A stretch of 64,000 nt of DNA from JANWXD01 sp037446115 (GCA_037446115.1 JBBIJF010000013.1:1-64000); one strand, 5' to 3'; shown: positions 17,106 through 26,825, numbered from the stretch's first letter. Numbers and translations: made by a program. Notes: generated by a model from the sequence alone, not told the origin.

Positions 17106-18971
17106 ATGGCAGGTTTCCTACGGGTTACCGGCGTTTCACTCGCGGCGGTGGGGGTGATCTTTGCAGACTCGATTCCCCGGCGCCCCCAGGCCGGGAAGGT
17201 GGAGATCCTCAGGACCTCGGAGATCAAGCCGGGGATGAGGGGCTATGCCTGGACGGTGTTCCAGGGCAGCGAGCCCGAGCCGGTGCCGGTGGAAATCATC
17301 GGGTTGTGGAAGAACGTCTGGGGTCCGAAGCAGGACATCATTCTGGCCAAATTGGGGGGCAGGGCGCGCGAGACGAACGTGGCGGGGGGCATGAGCGGGT
17401 CTCCGGTGTATGTGGATGACAAGCTCGTGGGGGCGATTTCCCTGCGCATGAGCGTCTTTTCGCCGGACGCGGTCTGTGGCATCACTCCGATCGAGCTCAT
17501 GCTGGAGCTTTCCGATTTTGATTCCTCGCAGCCGGCGGACGCCCGCACGCCGGATCGCGCATGGGTGCGGGAGCGGCTCGAAATTCCTTCGGAGCTTCTG
17601 GCACGGGTGAGCGGGGCGGGAGCGAGCCTCCCGGCGGGTTTGGAGACGCCGGCGCTGGTTCCGATCGAAACGCCTCTGGTGTTTTCCGGGTTCCACGACA
17701 GCGTGCTGCGGGAGTTCGGCCCGCTGTTCCGGCAGCTCGGCATCGCGGCGGTGCAAGGAGGTGCTGCCGGGAGTCTGGGGGATCCTTCGCCCGCACCGGG
17801 CTGGGAGAAGGCGCTGCGTCCGGGCGATGCCGTGGCGGGCGTGCTGGTCTCGGGCGATATGAGCATCACGGGCCTGGGCACGGTAACGTACAACGACGGA
17901 CGGCGGGTGCTGGCCTTCGGTCATTCGTTCTTCAACCTGGGTGCGGTGGAGATGCCCATGAGCAAAGCCGAAGTGCTGATGGTGCTCTCCTCGAGTTTTC
18001 AGCCGACCAAATTCGCGAATGCCACCGAGATCGTGGGCGCCCTCAAGCAGGACCGTCGCAGCGGCATTCTGGGCTTTCTGGGGACCAAAGCGGAAATGAT
18101 CCCGGTGAGTGTGACGGTGCGCTCGCTGCGGGACGGCAATGAGGCTCTGGAGGTGTTCCGGGAGCGGCGCTTCCGCTACCACGTGTTCGTGCACCAGAAA
18201 TGGACCCCCACGTTGATGATGCTTACGCTGTTCAACTCCATCGCTGGGGTGAACGACTTCGGCGAGGAAAGCACGTTCCGCCTGAGCGGGGAGGTGGAGC
18301 TGGAAGGCGGACCGAGCGTCCGGCTGATGACGATGCAGGCGCCGAGCGAAGTGCCGGTGCCGGCGCCCCTGCTTTTGGCGGGCTGGGTGGGGGACCGCTT
18401 CAACCGCCTGTTTCTGAACGCGGTCAAGGCGCCGCGGCTGAAGCGCGTGGAGGTGGCCGTGGAGCTGCTGCCGCAGCGCCGGGTGGCGACGATCGAGAAC
18501 GCCTGGGCCGAACAGACCGAAGTGCGGCCGGGAGACGAGATTCCGCTTAAGGTTTTTCTCCGGCCGTACCGGGGCGAGCGCCTGGAGCGCCGGTTCACAC
18601 TGCGCGTTCCGCCGGGCCTGCCCAAGGGCGACTACCAGATTCTGCTCAGCGACGCCGACACCCTGAACCGTCTGGAGAGCGCGGCCGGGCGGGCCAGCCG
18701 CTTTCTGGATCTGGAACAGACGGTGACGCTGCTCAACCGGGAACGCGCCAACAACAATCTTTACGTCTCGCTGATCAAGACCAGTCCGACGCTGTATTTC
18801 GACGACAAGACCCTTCCGAGCCTGCCCGCCTCCGTGTGGAACGTGCTGCAGACCGGCCGGGCTGCGACGCGCCCGCTGGCGGCTTCGCGCGAGACGGTGG
18901 ACGAGCAGGCGGCCCTTCCTTTCGACTTTGTCATCAGTGGTAATTACTCACTGCGCATCAAAGTAAATTAG
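17106..18971 (+). CDS. Secreted SpoIVB-type (S55) serine peptidase domain protein
   Basis: The 621-aa protein has a signal peptide (to about residue 21) and an N-terminal S55-like domain with GGMSGSPVY (Ser98) and later RVLAFGHSFF, the Ser/His features of SpoIVB peptidases. In sporulating Firmicutes SpoIVB cleaves SpoIVFA; acidobacteria keep long secreted homologues whose targets are unknown. Residues after about 380 form a beta-rich extension (DEIPLKVFLRPYRGE) with no recognised catalytic site. It is followed 15 bases downstream by a secreted beta-propeller protein, so the two probably form an operon and may act together at the cell surface. Confidence 0.82.
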   Translation: MAGFLRVTGVSLAAVGVIFADSIPRRPQAGKVEILRTSEIKPGMRGYAWTVFQGSEPEPVPVEIIGLWKNVWGPKQDIILAKLGGRARETNVAGGMSGSPVYVDDKLVGAISLRMSVFSPDAVCGITPIELMLELSDFDSSQPADARTPDRAWVRERLEIPSELLARVSGAGASLPAGLETPALVPIETPLVFSGFHDSVLREFGPLFRQLGIAAVQGGAAGSLGDPSPAPGWEKALRPGDAVAGVLVSGDMSITGLGTVTYNDGRRVLAFGHSFFNLGAVEMPMSKAEVLMVLSSSFQPTKFANATEIVGALKQDRRSGILGFLGTKAEMIPVSVTVRSLRDGNEALEVFRERRFRYHVFVHQKWTPTLMMLTLFNSIAGVNDFGEESTFRLSGEVELEGGPSVRLMTMQAPSEVPVPAPLLLAGWVGDRFNRLFLNAVKAPRLKRVEVAVELLPQRRVATIENAWAEQTEVRPGDEIPLKVFLRPYRGERLERRFTLRVPPGLPKGDYQILLSDADTLNRLESAAGRASRFLDLEQTVTLLNRERANNNLYVSLIKTSPTLYFDDKTLPSLPASVWNVLQTGRAATRPLAASRETVDEQAALPFDFVISGNYSLRIKVN

Positions 18972-18986
18972 TCGCGGTACTTACTG

Positions 18987-21176
18987 ATGAAAAAACAACT
19001 AGCTGTGTATTTCGCAGGGCTTTTCGTGCCCGGGCTGTGGGCGGTCGAGACGCGCACCTGGCGGCAGGCGGATGCGGCCGATTTTGAGAAAGCCAGCCTG
19101 AAGCGCATCGCGTTGCGGAGCGACGGTCGCTTGACGCTGGGCCCGGTGCTGGCGGAAGTGCTGGATTCCGGCCTGCCGTACTTATGGGCGCTGGCGCAGG
19201 ACTCGAAAGGCACTCTCTACGCCGGCGGAGGCGGGCCCGGGGCCGGAGCGGCGGTGTGGGTGATCCGGCCAGGGGGACGCGCCGAGGTGCTGGCGGAGCT
19301 GGAGGGGCTGGAGGTTCACGCGCTGGCGGTGGACCGGCAGGACCGGCTGTATGCGGCCACTTCCCCGGACGGAAAAGTCTACCGCATCGCGGCCGGCAAA
19401 CCGGAGGTGTTCTACGAACCGAAGGCCAAGTACATCTGGGCTCTGGCCTTCAACCGCAAAGGCGAGCTGTTTGTGGCCACGGGCGACGACGGTACGGTGC
19501 ACAAAGTCAGCCCGGACGGCAAAGGCTCGGTGTTTTTCCACACGGAAGAGACCCACGCCCGCTCGCTCGCCGTGGACGCCGCCGACAATCTGGTGGTGGG
19601 GACAGAGCCGGGAGGGCTGATTCTGCGTATCACGCCGGCCGGGCAGGGTTTCGTGCTTTATCAAGCGCCGAAGCGGGAGATCACGGCGGTGGCACTCGGT
19701 GCGGACGGCTCCATTTGGGCGGCGGGCGTGGGCGACAAGGCCCCGGCGCCGGCGCCCGCCCCGGCCATTGTGCCTCCCCCGCCAGCGCCTCCCAAGCCCG
19801 CCGAGCCGGCCAAGCCCACGCTTTCGCCGCAGGTGCAAAGCGCGGCGCAGTCTCCGCCGCCGGCAGCGCCGCTGGCTCCGGCTCCTCCGGCGGGCGGTTC
19901 AGAAATCTACCGGATCCACAGCGACGGCCAGCCACGCATGGTCTGGCGGCAGCCTCAGGAGACGGTTTATACGATCGTGCTCGACCGGGAGGGCAGGCCG
20001 GTTGTAGGGACGGGCAACCGGGGGATGATTTACCGGCTTGATTCCGAGCGGCTGCACACGGCCCTGGTGGCGGCGCCTCCGACGCAGGTGACGTGCCTGC
20101 TGGCAGGGGCCGACGGTGCGGTGTATGCGGCCACGGGGAACATCGGGAAAGTGTTCCGCATGGGCCCGGGCCTCGAAAAAGAGGGCACCGTGGAAAGCGA
20201 GGTCTTCGATGCCGGAGGGTTGTCCCTCTGGGGAAGGCTGGGGTGGCGGGGAGAAACTCATGGGGGCAGCGTGCGTTTCGAGACGCGCAGCGGCAACGTG
20301 GACCGGCCGCGGAAGGACTGGAGTGCCTGGGAGCCTCTTGACGCCGACGGGCGCGTGCGCTCGCCGCGGGCGCGCTTCCTTCAGTGGAGACTGCTGCTGA
20401 GAGCGTCGCCGGAAGGCCGCTCGCCGGAAGTGGGCGTGATCGAGGTGGCGTACCTGCCTCGGAACGTCGCTCCGGTGATCTCCCAGATCGAGATCACACC
20501 GCCGAATTACCGCTTCCCGCCGCAGTCGCTCACGCTCACCCAGACGCGTTCCATCACGCTTCCGCCTCTGGGCCCGGGCCGGAGGAGCACACCCCCCTCC
20601 CCTGTGGTGTCCAGCTCCCTGACCATGCAGTACGAGAAGGGACACATCGGGGCGCGCTGGGCTGCGAGCGACGAAAACGACGACGAGCTCCTCTTCAAAG
20701 TGGAGATCCGGGGTGAGGGTGAGTCCGAATGGAAAGTGTTGAAAGAGGACCTCAAGGAAAAGTATTGGAGCTGGGACTCGACCGCTTTTCCGGACGGCCG
20801 CTACCGGCTACGCGTGACCGCCTCCGATGCGCCGGACAATCCGGCGGGCCAGGCTCTGAGCGCCTCGCTCGAGAGCGAGCCGTTCCTGATTGACAACACG
20901 CCGCCGCAGATCACGGGACTCGCGGCGGCACCGGCAGGGGGACGGCTGGAGGTGCGCTGGCAGGCACAGGATGCGCACAGCGTGATCACCAAGGCGGAGT
21001 ACTCCCTCAACGGCGGGCCGTGGATCGTGGCCGAGCCGACCACGAAGCTTTCCGATTCGCGCCGGCACGAATACAGACTTCTGGTGGAGCGCACCTTGCC
21101 CGGCGAACAGACCGTCGCGGTGCGCGTCACCGACGAATACGACAATCAGGCCGTCGAGAAAGTGGTGGTGCGATAG
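18987..21176 (+). CDS. Secreted beta-propeller protein with Pro-rich linker and C-terminal Ig/FN3-like domains
   Basis: The 729-aa product begins with a signal peptide (to about 19). Residues 45-245 and 300-400 hold repeated YWTD/NHL-like blades (LWALAQDSKGTLYAG, DRQDRLYAATSPDGKVYRI, FNRKGELFVATGDDGTVHKV shortened here), split by a 50-residue Pro/Ala linker. The last 250 residues are beta-sandwich-like (SDSRRHEYRLLVERTL region). The linker inside the propeller is unusual and suggests two half-propellers or an inserted flexible arm. Likely binds proteins or glycans outside the cell; no enzyme motif is seen. Probably co-transcribed with the S55 peptidase gene upstream. Confidence 0.75.
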   Translation: MKKQLAVYFAGLFVPGLWAVETRTWRQADAADFEKASLKRIALRSDGRLTLGPVLAEVLDSGLPYLWALAQDSKGTLYAGGGGPGAGAAVWVIRPGGRAEVLAELEGLEVHALAVDRQDRLYAATSPDGKVYRIAAGKPEVFYEPKAKYIWALAFNRKGELFVATGDDGTVHKVSPDGKGSVFFHTEETHARSLAVDAADNLVVGTEPGGLILRITPAGQGFVLYQAPKREITAVALGADGSIWAAGVGDKAPAPAPAPAIVPPPPAPPKPAEPAKPTLSPQVQSAAQSPPPAAPLAPAPPAGGSEIYRIHSDGQPRMVWRQPQETVYTIVLDREGRPVVGTGNRGMIYRLDSERLHTALVAAPPTQVTCLLAGADGAVYAATGNIGKVFRMGPGLEKEGTVESEVFDAGGLSLWGRLGWRGETHGGSVRFETRSGNVDRPRKDWSAWEPLDADGRVRSPRARFLQWRLLLRASPEGRSPEVGVIEVAYLPRNVAPVISQIEITPPNYRFPPQSLTLTQTRSITLPPLGPGRRSTPPSPVVSSSLTMQYEKGHIGARWAASDENDDELLFKVEIRGEGESEWKVLKEDLKEKYWSWDSTAFPDGRYRLRVTASDAPDNPAGQALSASLESEPFLIDNTPPQITGLAAAPAGGRLEVRWQAQDAHSVITKAEYSLNGGPWIVAEPTTKLSDSRRHEYRLLVERTLPGEQTVAVRVTDEYDNQAVEKVVVR

Positions 21177-21191
21177 GCGCTGCGGCGCGCA

Positions 21192-21222
21192 GTCCCGCCG
21201 CGGGTGCGGTCAGCGGCGGGAC
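21192..21222. terminator. Inverted repeat between convergent genes, possible two-way terminator
   Basis: A perfect 10-bp inverted repeat (GTCCCGCCGC at 21192-21201 and its complement at 21213-21222) with an 11-base loop lies between the ends of the propeller gene and the DUF1080 gene. There is no clear T-run, so it may work as a U-less terminator. Confidence 0.45.
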
Positions 21223-21842
21223 AGATCGCGAATGTAGATGTCCTTGAAGCGCATGTTGCCCTCGCCGCCGGAGTGGAGCTGGAGGGCGATGTAGCCGTCG
21301 AAGGATTTCGGATTGGGGTCGGTGAAGTCCACCATGAGCACGCCGTTCAAGTAGGAGATGTAGCGGTTCCCCTCGACCTTCAGCAGGAAATCGTTCCAGT
21401 CATCGGGCTTGATGACGGTCTCCCGTTCCGGCGCAGGCCAGACAATCCAGCCGCGGCCGTCGCCGTAGACGCCTCCGGTGTGCCGCCCGATGGTTTTGTC
21501 AATTTCAAACTGCAGCCCCTGGGTGACGATCGCGGTGCCCGGTTTGAAATCCGTGCGGAAGAAGACGCCGCTGTTGCCCGCGGCTTCGCACTTGAAGCGC
21601 AAAAAGAGGTGGAAGTCTTTGTACATCTTTTCGGTGCGCAGGTAACCGTACTCTTTGGTGACGCCCTGGCCGTGGATGGTGCCGTTTTCGACCTCCCATT
21701 TTTCCTGGCCGACCTTCACCCAGCCGGTGAGGTCCTTGCCGTTAAACAGTGAGACCCAGTCCTCGCCCGGCAGCCGGGGACGGCCCGACTGGGCCGCCGC
21801 AACCGCGGCACCAAGCGCGATCAAGCACAGTAGATTTCGCAT
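21210..21842 (-). CDS. Secreted DUF1080 (3-keto-disaccharide hydrolase-like) protein
   Basis: A 210-aa protein with a signal peptide (to about 18) and the concanavalin-like DUF1080 fold: WVSLFNGKDLTGW, NGTIHGQG, NSGVFFR, and LQLHSGGEG near the end. Family members cleave 3-keto glycosides or bind sugars, and are highly expanded in Acidobacteria and Planctomycetes. No 3-keto oxidoreductase is directly beside it. The ATG at 21842 has GAGGTG 8 bases upstream. Confidence 0.88.
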   Translation of the reverse strand: MRNLLCLIALGAAVAAAQSGRPRLPGEDWVSLFNGKDLTGWVKVGQEKWEVENGTIHGQGVTKEYGYLRTEKMYKDFHLFLRFKCEAAGNSGVFFRTDFKPGTAIVTQGLQFEIDKTIGRHTGGVYGDGRGWIVWPAPERETVIKPDDWNDFLLKVEGNRYISYLNGVLMVDFTDPNPKSFDGYIALQLHSGGEGNMRFKDIYIRDLSRR

Positions 21843-21896
21843 CGTCGTTGCACCTCGAACACAGAGTAATCCGGAAAGGCCATGATACCCGAGGGC

Positions 21897-23246
21897 CTAT
21901 GCGAGCGCGGAGCGGACGGCCTCCGCGATGCGGTGGGCCCAGGCGTCCACGCGCGAGCGGTCCGGGCCCTCCACCATGATGCGCGCCAGCATTTCGGTTC
22001 CGGAATAACGTACCAGCACGCGTCCGGAGTCCCCGAACTCCTGCCGTGCGCCAGCGATTTCGGCCGCGACCTGCGGGAGCTCGTCAAGCGGCGGCTTGGC
22101 GCGGACGGGGACGTTGACGAGCTTCTGCGGGTACAAGACGAGGTCACGCAACAACTCGTCCAGGCCGCATTGGGATGCGCCGAGCACTTCGAAGAGGCGC
22201 AGGGCGGTGAGCAGGCCGTCGCCGGTGGTGGCGTACTCGCGGAAGATGATATGGCCGGACTGCTCGCCGCCGAGCAACGCATCCACGCGGAGCATTTCCT
22301 CGAGCACGTACTTGTCGCCGACGGGGGCCCGGAGCATGCGGATTCCCAGCCGGGCCAGAGCCTCTTCCAGACCGAGGTTGGACATCACGGTGGCGACCAC
22401 CAGGGGCGGGCGGCCGGGCCGCGCCAGCCGCCCGTGGCGGTGCAGGTAGCGGGCCGCCAGAAACAGCACGGCGTCTCCGTCGGCGATGCGGCCCGAAGAG
22501 GAGACGAACAGGGCGCGGTCGGCGTCGCCGTCGAACGCCACACCGAGGTCGGCGCGCTCGGCAAGGGTCCGTTGCTGCAAGGTTTCCAGGTGCAGGCTGC
22601 CGCAGTCCCGGTTGATGTTGCGGCCATCGGGCTCGCAGGCGACGGGGATGACCGTCGCGCCGAGGCGGCGGAACAGCTCGGGGGCGAGGTGTGAGGCGGA
22701 ACCGTTGGCTCCGTCCACCACGAGCCGCAGTCCTGAGAGCGTGCCGGGAAAGGTTGCAGCCAAAAAGTCCAGGTAGGCGCGGTCGAGCCCCTCTTCGAGA
22801 GGCGGCAACTCCGAGGCAGGGGTGACGCCGGTCTCAAGAAGCGCGAAGATGCGCTGCTCGAGCAAGTGTTCCTCCCGGTCCGGGAGCTTGTAACCTTCCG
22901 GGCCGAATATTTTGATGCCGTTGTCCTGGTAAGGGTTGTGGGAGGCGGAGATCATGATGCCGGCGGCGAAGGCGCCGCTGCGGGCCAGCCACGCGATGCC
23001 GGGTGTCGAGATCCGGCCCGCAAAGCGGACCGCTGCCCCGGAGGAGCGCAATCCGGCAGCGACACAGCCTGCCAGCCACGGGCTGGACTCCCGCGGATCC
23101 ATGCCGAGCACGACCTCGGGATTCCGGCTGTGTTGCCGCACCCACTCGCCCACCGCGACTCCCACGGCGAAGGCGGTCGGAGGATCCAAAGGGAACTCTC
23201 CGGCGGTGCCGCGGATGCCGTCGGTACCGAACAAGCGGCGATTCAT
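21897..23246 (-). CDS. glmM: Phosphoglucosamine mutase
   Basis: GlmM converts glucosamine-6-phosphate to glucosamine-1-phosphate on the way to UDP-GlcNAc and peptidoglycan. The 449-aa protein carries the phosphoserine loop ISASHNP (Ser102), the metal loop FDGDADR (about 240), the sugar loop GGEQSGH (about 325) and the phosphate loop RYSGTE at the C-terminus. It overlaps the ybbR-like gene by ATGA. The order cdaA-ybbR-glmM is the conserved c-di-AMP operon in which GlmM can bind and inhibit CdaA. Confidence 0.96.
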   Translation of the reverse strand: MNRRLFGTDGIRGTAGEFPLDPPTAFAVGVAVGEWVRQHSRNPEVVLGMDPRESSPWLAGCVAAGLRSSGAAVRFAGRISTPGIAWLARSGAFAAGIMISASHNPYQDNGIKIFGPEGYKLPDREEHLLEQRIFALLETGVTPASELPPLEEGLDRAYLDFLAATFPGTLSGLRLVVDGANGSASHLAPELFRRLGATVIPVACEPDGRNINRDCGSLHLETLQQRTLAERADLGVAFDGDADRALFVSSSGRIADGDAVLFLAARYLHRHGRLARPGRPPLVVATVMSNLGLEEALARLGIRMLRAPVGDKYVLEEMLRVDALLGGEQSGHIIFREYATTGDGLLTALRLFEVLGASQCGLDELLRDLVLYPQKLVNVPVRAKPPLDELPQVAAEIAGARQEFGDSGRVLVRYSGTEMLARIMVEGPDRSRVDAWAHRIAEAVRSALA

Positions 23247-23911
23247 GGCACCGAACCGCCCGAAGGGATTTTTTCGACGACGACGCGGACGGTGACGGCC
23301 GGCGGGGTTTCGAGTCGCACCTGCGGGTCGGCGACGAACGTCTGGACCCGGAACTCTTCTTCTCCCACGACTCCGGAAAGGTCCACCGGGTCGGTTTCGG
23401 CGAACTCGACCTGATTGACGTGGCTCTCCGGGCCGATGACGCGCACGGTGCGGGGGCGTACTTCCTGCGAAGCGATACGATAGCCTGCCTGGGGCGGGCC
23501 GGCGAAGCGCACCTGGACCGGAATCTCGCGGCTGAGGCGGCGCTCAAACCGCAGGCGGATCTGGGCGGGGATGGCCCGGACGAGCCTGACTCCGGCCGGC
23601 AGCGTAACGTTGGAGGAGTCCAGGGTGAAGGTCCGTTCTCCGGGCCGGAACACGGGTTTCAAGTCCAGGACGACGGCGACCGAAGACAAGTGATCTGTGC
23701 GAAGCTGGGCCGCCGACCCTTCGACTTCCAGGTGGACCGTGGCGGGCGGCGGCGAGCTGATCTCCAGATCCGGCGGGATGTTGCGGAACTGGACCGGTAC
23801 GGAGACGGAGGTGACGACCCTCGGGTCGCCCACCAGAGCGAACCACAACAGCACGGCCAAGGCCACGGAAAGAAGCTTCCAGCTCAGGTTCTCGAGCACG
23901 CGCCGGAGCAT
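23243..23911 (-). CDS. YbbR-domain membrane protein (CdaR-like regulator)
   Basis: The 222-aa protein has one N-terminal membrane helix (about 10-28, LSVALAVLLWFALVG) and about two YbbR beta-domains outside the membrane (residues 35-115 and 120-215). In Firmicutes CdaR regulates CdaA from the outside of the membrane. This version is short: Bacillus CdaR has four YbbR domains. Its start overlaps the cdaA stop (TGATG) and its stop overlaps glmM, so all three are coupled. Confidence 0.85.
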   Translation of the reverse strand: MLRRVLENLSWKLLSVALAVLLWFALVGDPRVVTSVSVPVQFRNIPPDLEISSPPPATVHLEVEGSAAQLRTDHLSSVAVVLDLKPVFRPGERTFTLDSSNVTLPAGVRLVRAIPAQIRLRFERRLSREIPVQVRFAGPPQAGYRIASQEVRPRTVRVIGPESHVNQVEFAETDPVDLSGVVGEEEFRVQTFVADPQVRLETPPAVTVRVVVEKIPSGGSVP

Positions 23912-24765
23912 CAGCGCCTCAGCCGGGTCCAGCCCGCGTCTTCCGAATTCAGGGGGATGTCACCGGCGGTTTCCGCAGCGGGCAGCGCCACGCCACGCAC
24001 GCGCCGCCCGAAGTGCTGCGCCATGATTTCATCCACGCGCTGGAGCGTTACGTCCTGCTCGATTTCACCGTAGAGGGCCACGGAGATGCGGCCCGTTTCT
24101 TCGGAAACTACAATGGAGAGGCAATCGGTGTCTTCCGTGATGCCGATGGCGGCGCGGTGGCGGGTGCCGAGCTTGCGGGAGAGGGCGGGATTCATGCTGA
24201 GCGGGAGGAAACAGGAGGCGGCGGCGATGCGATCCCGCTGGATGATGACTGCGCCGTCGTGGAGGGCGCCGCCCGGCTGAAAGATGGAAAGCAGCAAGTC
24301 ACGGGACAGCTGCGCATCCAGCCGCACGCCGCTTTCAATAAAGGTGCGCAGGCCGGTGTCGCGCTCGATCACGATGAGCGCGCCGATTTTCTGCTGGGAG
24401 AGCCGTGCGACGGCCAGAAGGATCTCGTCGGCGAACTCCATCTGTTGCAGGCGGCCGCGGAAGCCGGTCCAGCGGCGCCCCAGGCGGATCAGTGCGCGGC
24501 GGATCTCGGATTGAAACAGCACGATGAGAGCGAAAGCGGTGTAGGGCACGACGACGGAGAGTATGGAGCGCAGCAGCTCCAGGCGCAGGTAGATGGAGGC
24601 CAGGTAGATCACCAGCAACACGCCCACTCCCGCCAGAAGTTGCGCCGAACGCCGCCCCCGCACCAAGAGGAAAAACTGGTAAATGAGAAAGGCGACAATC
24701 AGAATGTCCAGCAGGGCGGTGAGGCTCAAGGCAGGCAGGCGGGCGGGGAGCGCTGCGAAACTCAT
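23911..24765 (-). CDS. cdaA: Diadenylate cyclase (membrane type)
   Basis: CdaA makes c-di-AMP from two ATP. The 284-aa protein has three membrane helices (about 12-90) and a DisA_N catalytic domain with DGA (170-172) and RHR (202-204), both needed for catalysis. The motif GALHDGAVII is complete, so it should be active. It leads the cdaA-ybbR-glmM operon. No c-di-AMP phosphodiesterase is in the window. Confidence 0.94.
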   Translation of the reverse strand: MSFAALPARLPALSLTALLDILIVAFLIYQFFLLVRGRRSAQLLAGVGVLLVIYLASIYLRLELLRSILSVVVPYTAFALIVLFQSEIRRALIRLGRRWTGFRGRLQQMEFADEILLAVARLSQQKIGALIVIERDTGLRTFIESGVRLDAQLSRDLLLSIFQPGGALHDGAVIIQRDRIAAASCFLPLSMNPALSRKLGTRHRAAIGITEDTDCLSIVVSEETGRISVALYGEIEQDVTLQRVDEIMAQHFGRRVRGVALPAAETAGDIPLNSEDAGWTRLRR

Positions 24766-24822
24766 GCCAGTTCTGCGAGCGGCGGGACGCTCGAAGTTAT
24801 CATCTTAACGCACGCGCCGTTT

Positions 24823-24839
24823 ACCGCACGCGCCGTGCG
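24823..24839 (-). terminator. Hairpin downstream of the DUF362 gene's upstream neighbour region, candidate terminator
   Basis: CCGCAC-GCGCC-GTGCGG forms a 6-bp stem between the end of the DUF362 gene and the start of cdaA. A 12-base direct repeat (CGCACGCGCCGT at 24808-24819 and 24824-24835) overlaps it. No T-run follows, so termination is only possible, not shown. Confidence 0.3.
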
Positions 24840-24887
24840 GGTCCGATCGGGCCGGCAGCGACGCGGCCCAGCGTGCACTGAGGGCCG

Positions 24888-26003
24888 TCAGCTGGGGAAG
24901 CGGAACTGCGCCTCGCGAACGGACAGGCCCCGCACTTCGATGCGGCTCAAATCCGTCGTCCCCAGACCGACGGCTTCGGCGAGCCGGAGAGTGTTGTCGC
25001 AATCCCGGAAGGGCACGACGCCGCGCCCGGCACGCGGATCATAGCCCATGACCGCGGTGGCGACGGCGTCCGTGGTCACGGGGTTGGTTCCGGCGAGGAT
25101 CACTCCGGGCTTGACGTGATAAATGCCGCGGATCCAGGGCCCCTCGCCTCCGGCCAAGGTTTCAATGCCGTCTATGAGAGCCAGATCAATGGGACGCGCG
25201 GCCACCAGATCCACGGTGATGCGGGGCACGCGGTAGCCGGGGTGGCGGCTGGAGCCCGGGTCCCGTTCCGGAGGGGAGCTCCGGGAGGGCTGGCGCTTGC
25301 CGAAATGCAGGATCTCGGCGCGGCCTTTGGTGGGGCTTTCGTTGGGCTCCTGCTCACCCGCGTCGTCACCGTAAATGGAGGCGGGAGTGATTCCGAAGCA
25401 ATTTTTCAGCGAGAGGGTGACGCCGCAGGTTTCGTGATTTTTGAGTTTGGCCATGGAGACGAACACGTCGGTTTCCTCGTAGGCCGGATGCAGGTCGTAG
25501 GCGGGGAAGATGTAGCCGCCGTAAGGGGGCTTGAAGCGGGCGTAGCGCCGGGCGCCGGCCAAGGCGTTGGTGTTGACGAATTCGATGCCCGGGGCGGCGT
25601 TGCGGAGTGCGCGCACGTTCCAGCCTGAGTCGAGCAGGTATTCTTCAAGCGGCCCGCCCGTGGCCCAGCAGCTTTCGACGAAGCGGATCCGCCGCGCTCC
25701 GGCACGGCCGAGCAGGTGGGCGAAGGCACCGACCATGTTGGGGTGCGAATAGTGGGTGACGCCGAGGGGCAGGCCGTTGACCCGGAGGGCGGGGCTGCCG
25801 GTGAGGTTGAGCTTGATGGTAACGGTCTTGCCGCGAACGATCCGCTCCAGTCCGCCGAGCTGGTCGAACATGGTGGAGAGCACGGAGACCAGCTGGTCAC
25901 GGTCGTAGGTGGTGCAGCGTGCCACGGCGACGGGAGCGGCCGGGGGTTCTTTGGCTCCGACGGCGGCCGTGGTCACTAATCCCAGAAATTCGCGGCGCGT
26001 CAT
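24888..26003 (-). CDS. Tat-exported DUF362 protein
   Basis: A 371-aa protein with a twin-arginine signal (MTRREFLGLVTTAAVG) and the DUF362 core: KLNLTG, HYSHPNMVGAFAHLL, FVSMAKLKNHETCGVTLSLKN shortened to AKLKNHETCGVTLS, and ILAGTNPVTTDAVATAVMGYDP region. The family is widespread in acidobacterial and planctomycete genomes and often lies beside Fe-S proteins, but its reaction is unknown. This one lacks a ferredoxin domain. The ATG at 26003 is set by the Tat motif; an upstream open frame has no such support. Confidence 0.82.
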   Translation of the reverse strand: MTRREFLGLVTTAAVGAKEPPAAPVAVARCTTYDRDQLVSVLSTMFDQLGGLERIVRGKTVTIKLNLTGSPALRVNGLPLGVTHYSHPNMVGAFAHLLGRAGARRIRFVESCWATGGPLEEYLLDSGWNVRALRNAAPGIEFVNTNALAGARRYARFKPPYGGYIFPAYDLHPAYEETDVFVSMAKLKNHETCGVTLSLKNCFGITPASIYGDDAGEQEPNESPTKGRAEILHFGKRQPSRSSPPERDPGSSRHPGYRVPRITVDLVAARPIDLALIDGIETLAGGEGPWIRGIYHVKPGVILAGTNPVTTDAVATAVMGYDPRAGRGVVPFRDCDNTLRLAEAVGLGTTDLSRIEVRGLSVREAQFRFPS

Positions 26004-26229
26004 AGTGAAAACAGCATAACAAACCGATATGGGGAGCTGGCAACCGGGGCTGCGAGTGGAGGGAGGCACCGGGAATCCGGATTGAAACGCACGGTGGTTG
26101 CCCGAGGGAAGGAGCCGGGTATCGAGGCTGCCCTGGGGTGCGCTGCCGGTTATGGACAAGGTTGAGCGTGTCTGACTTCCCACCCTTTTTTCGGCCCGGC
26201 CGTCACCGTCCAACCCTTTTGCAAACATA

Positions 26230-26243
26230 CCCCGCGGCCGGGG
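26230..26243 (-). terminator. Short GC hairpin in the 26004-26288 gap
   Basis: CCCCG-CGGC-CGGGG forms a 5-bp stem followed on the minus strand by TATGTTTG. It lies past the end of the truncated gene copy and could end its transcript. The rest of this 285-base gap shows no gene or other motif. Confidence 0.25.
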
Positions 26244-26288
26244 CGCTTGACGTGAAGCGACTATCAATCAGGCTCTCTGCTGCGTGGG

Positions 26289-26825
26289 CTATTGAACGCT
26301 CAGATCTGTGCTCCTATAGATGGGCTCTTTATTAACGCACCCCCCATCGTCGCCCTCGAGGCGTCCGTCACCTCCGATCCTTCCGGTTTTCTTGTTCTGC
26401 GTGCTCGTTGTTACTTCCTGGTAGACGGCACAACCATAATTCGGCGGTGAAGGAGAACAGCTTTGAATTGCCCCTGCCGGGAGATAACTGAACTGGATGT
26501 CGGTAGGCATCGGGAAAAATGCTACACTCAGGGTCACGCTTGTGGCGGTACAACCATAACTCTTCCCTGCCTCGACGTAGAATGTGCTCCGACTATTCTG
26601 CACTGAAACGCTTGTCGGATTCCAGCTCACTCCGCGCAGATACACGTACGGGTCCACCTGCCGTTCAGACTGGACGGCGACCGCGGCCAGGTAGGCCGCC
26701 GTGATGGGGCAATACTCGATCGTGCCTTCGTTGTCGGCCTCGAAGGTGCCATCTTCGCAACCCGTTGCGGGACAGAGGGGCAGACAGGCCGTGGCTTGCG
26801 CATAACAATACTGGAAACATAGGGG
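26289..26825 (-). pseudogene. 5'-truncated tandem copy of the upstream secreted protein gene
   Basis: Right after the TAG that ends the intact gene (26826-26828), the same frame stays open to 26289. After four codons it enters sequence equivalent to residue about 117 of the intact gene (QYCYAQATA), then ATGCEDGTFEADNEG, and continues to a matching C-terminus. It has no signal peptide and no start before the homologous part; the first ATG/GTG would give at most 122 aa. About 138 bases are near identical between copies while the rest is only distantly similar, so the copy is a mosaic. Read alone it is a remnant; if the TAG were read through, a two-domain secreted protein would result. Confidence 0.7.
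26677..26814 (-). repeat. Direct repeat, copy 2 (with 27220-27357)
   Basis: By eye about 131 of 138 bases match the segment at 27220-27357, offset 543 bases (181 codons), so the reading frame is kept. Sequence on both sides diverges abruptly. Confidence 0.8.
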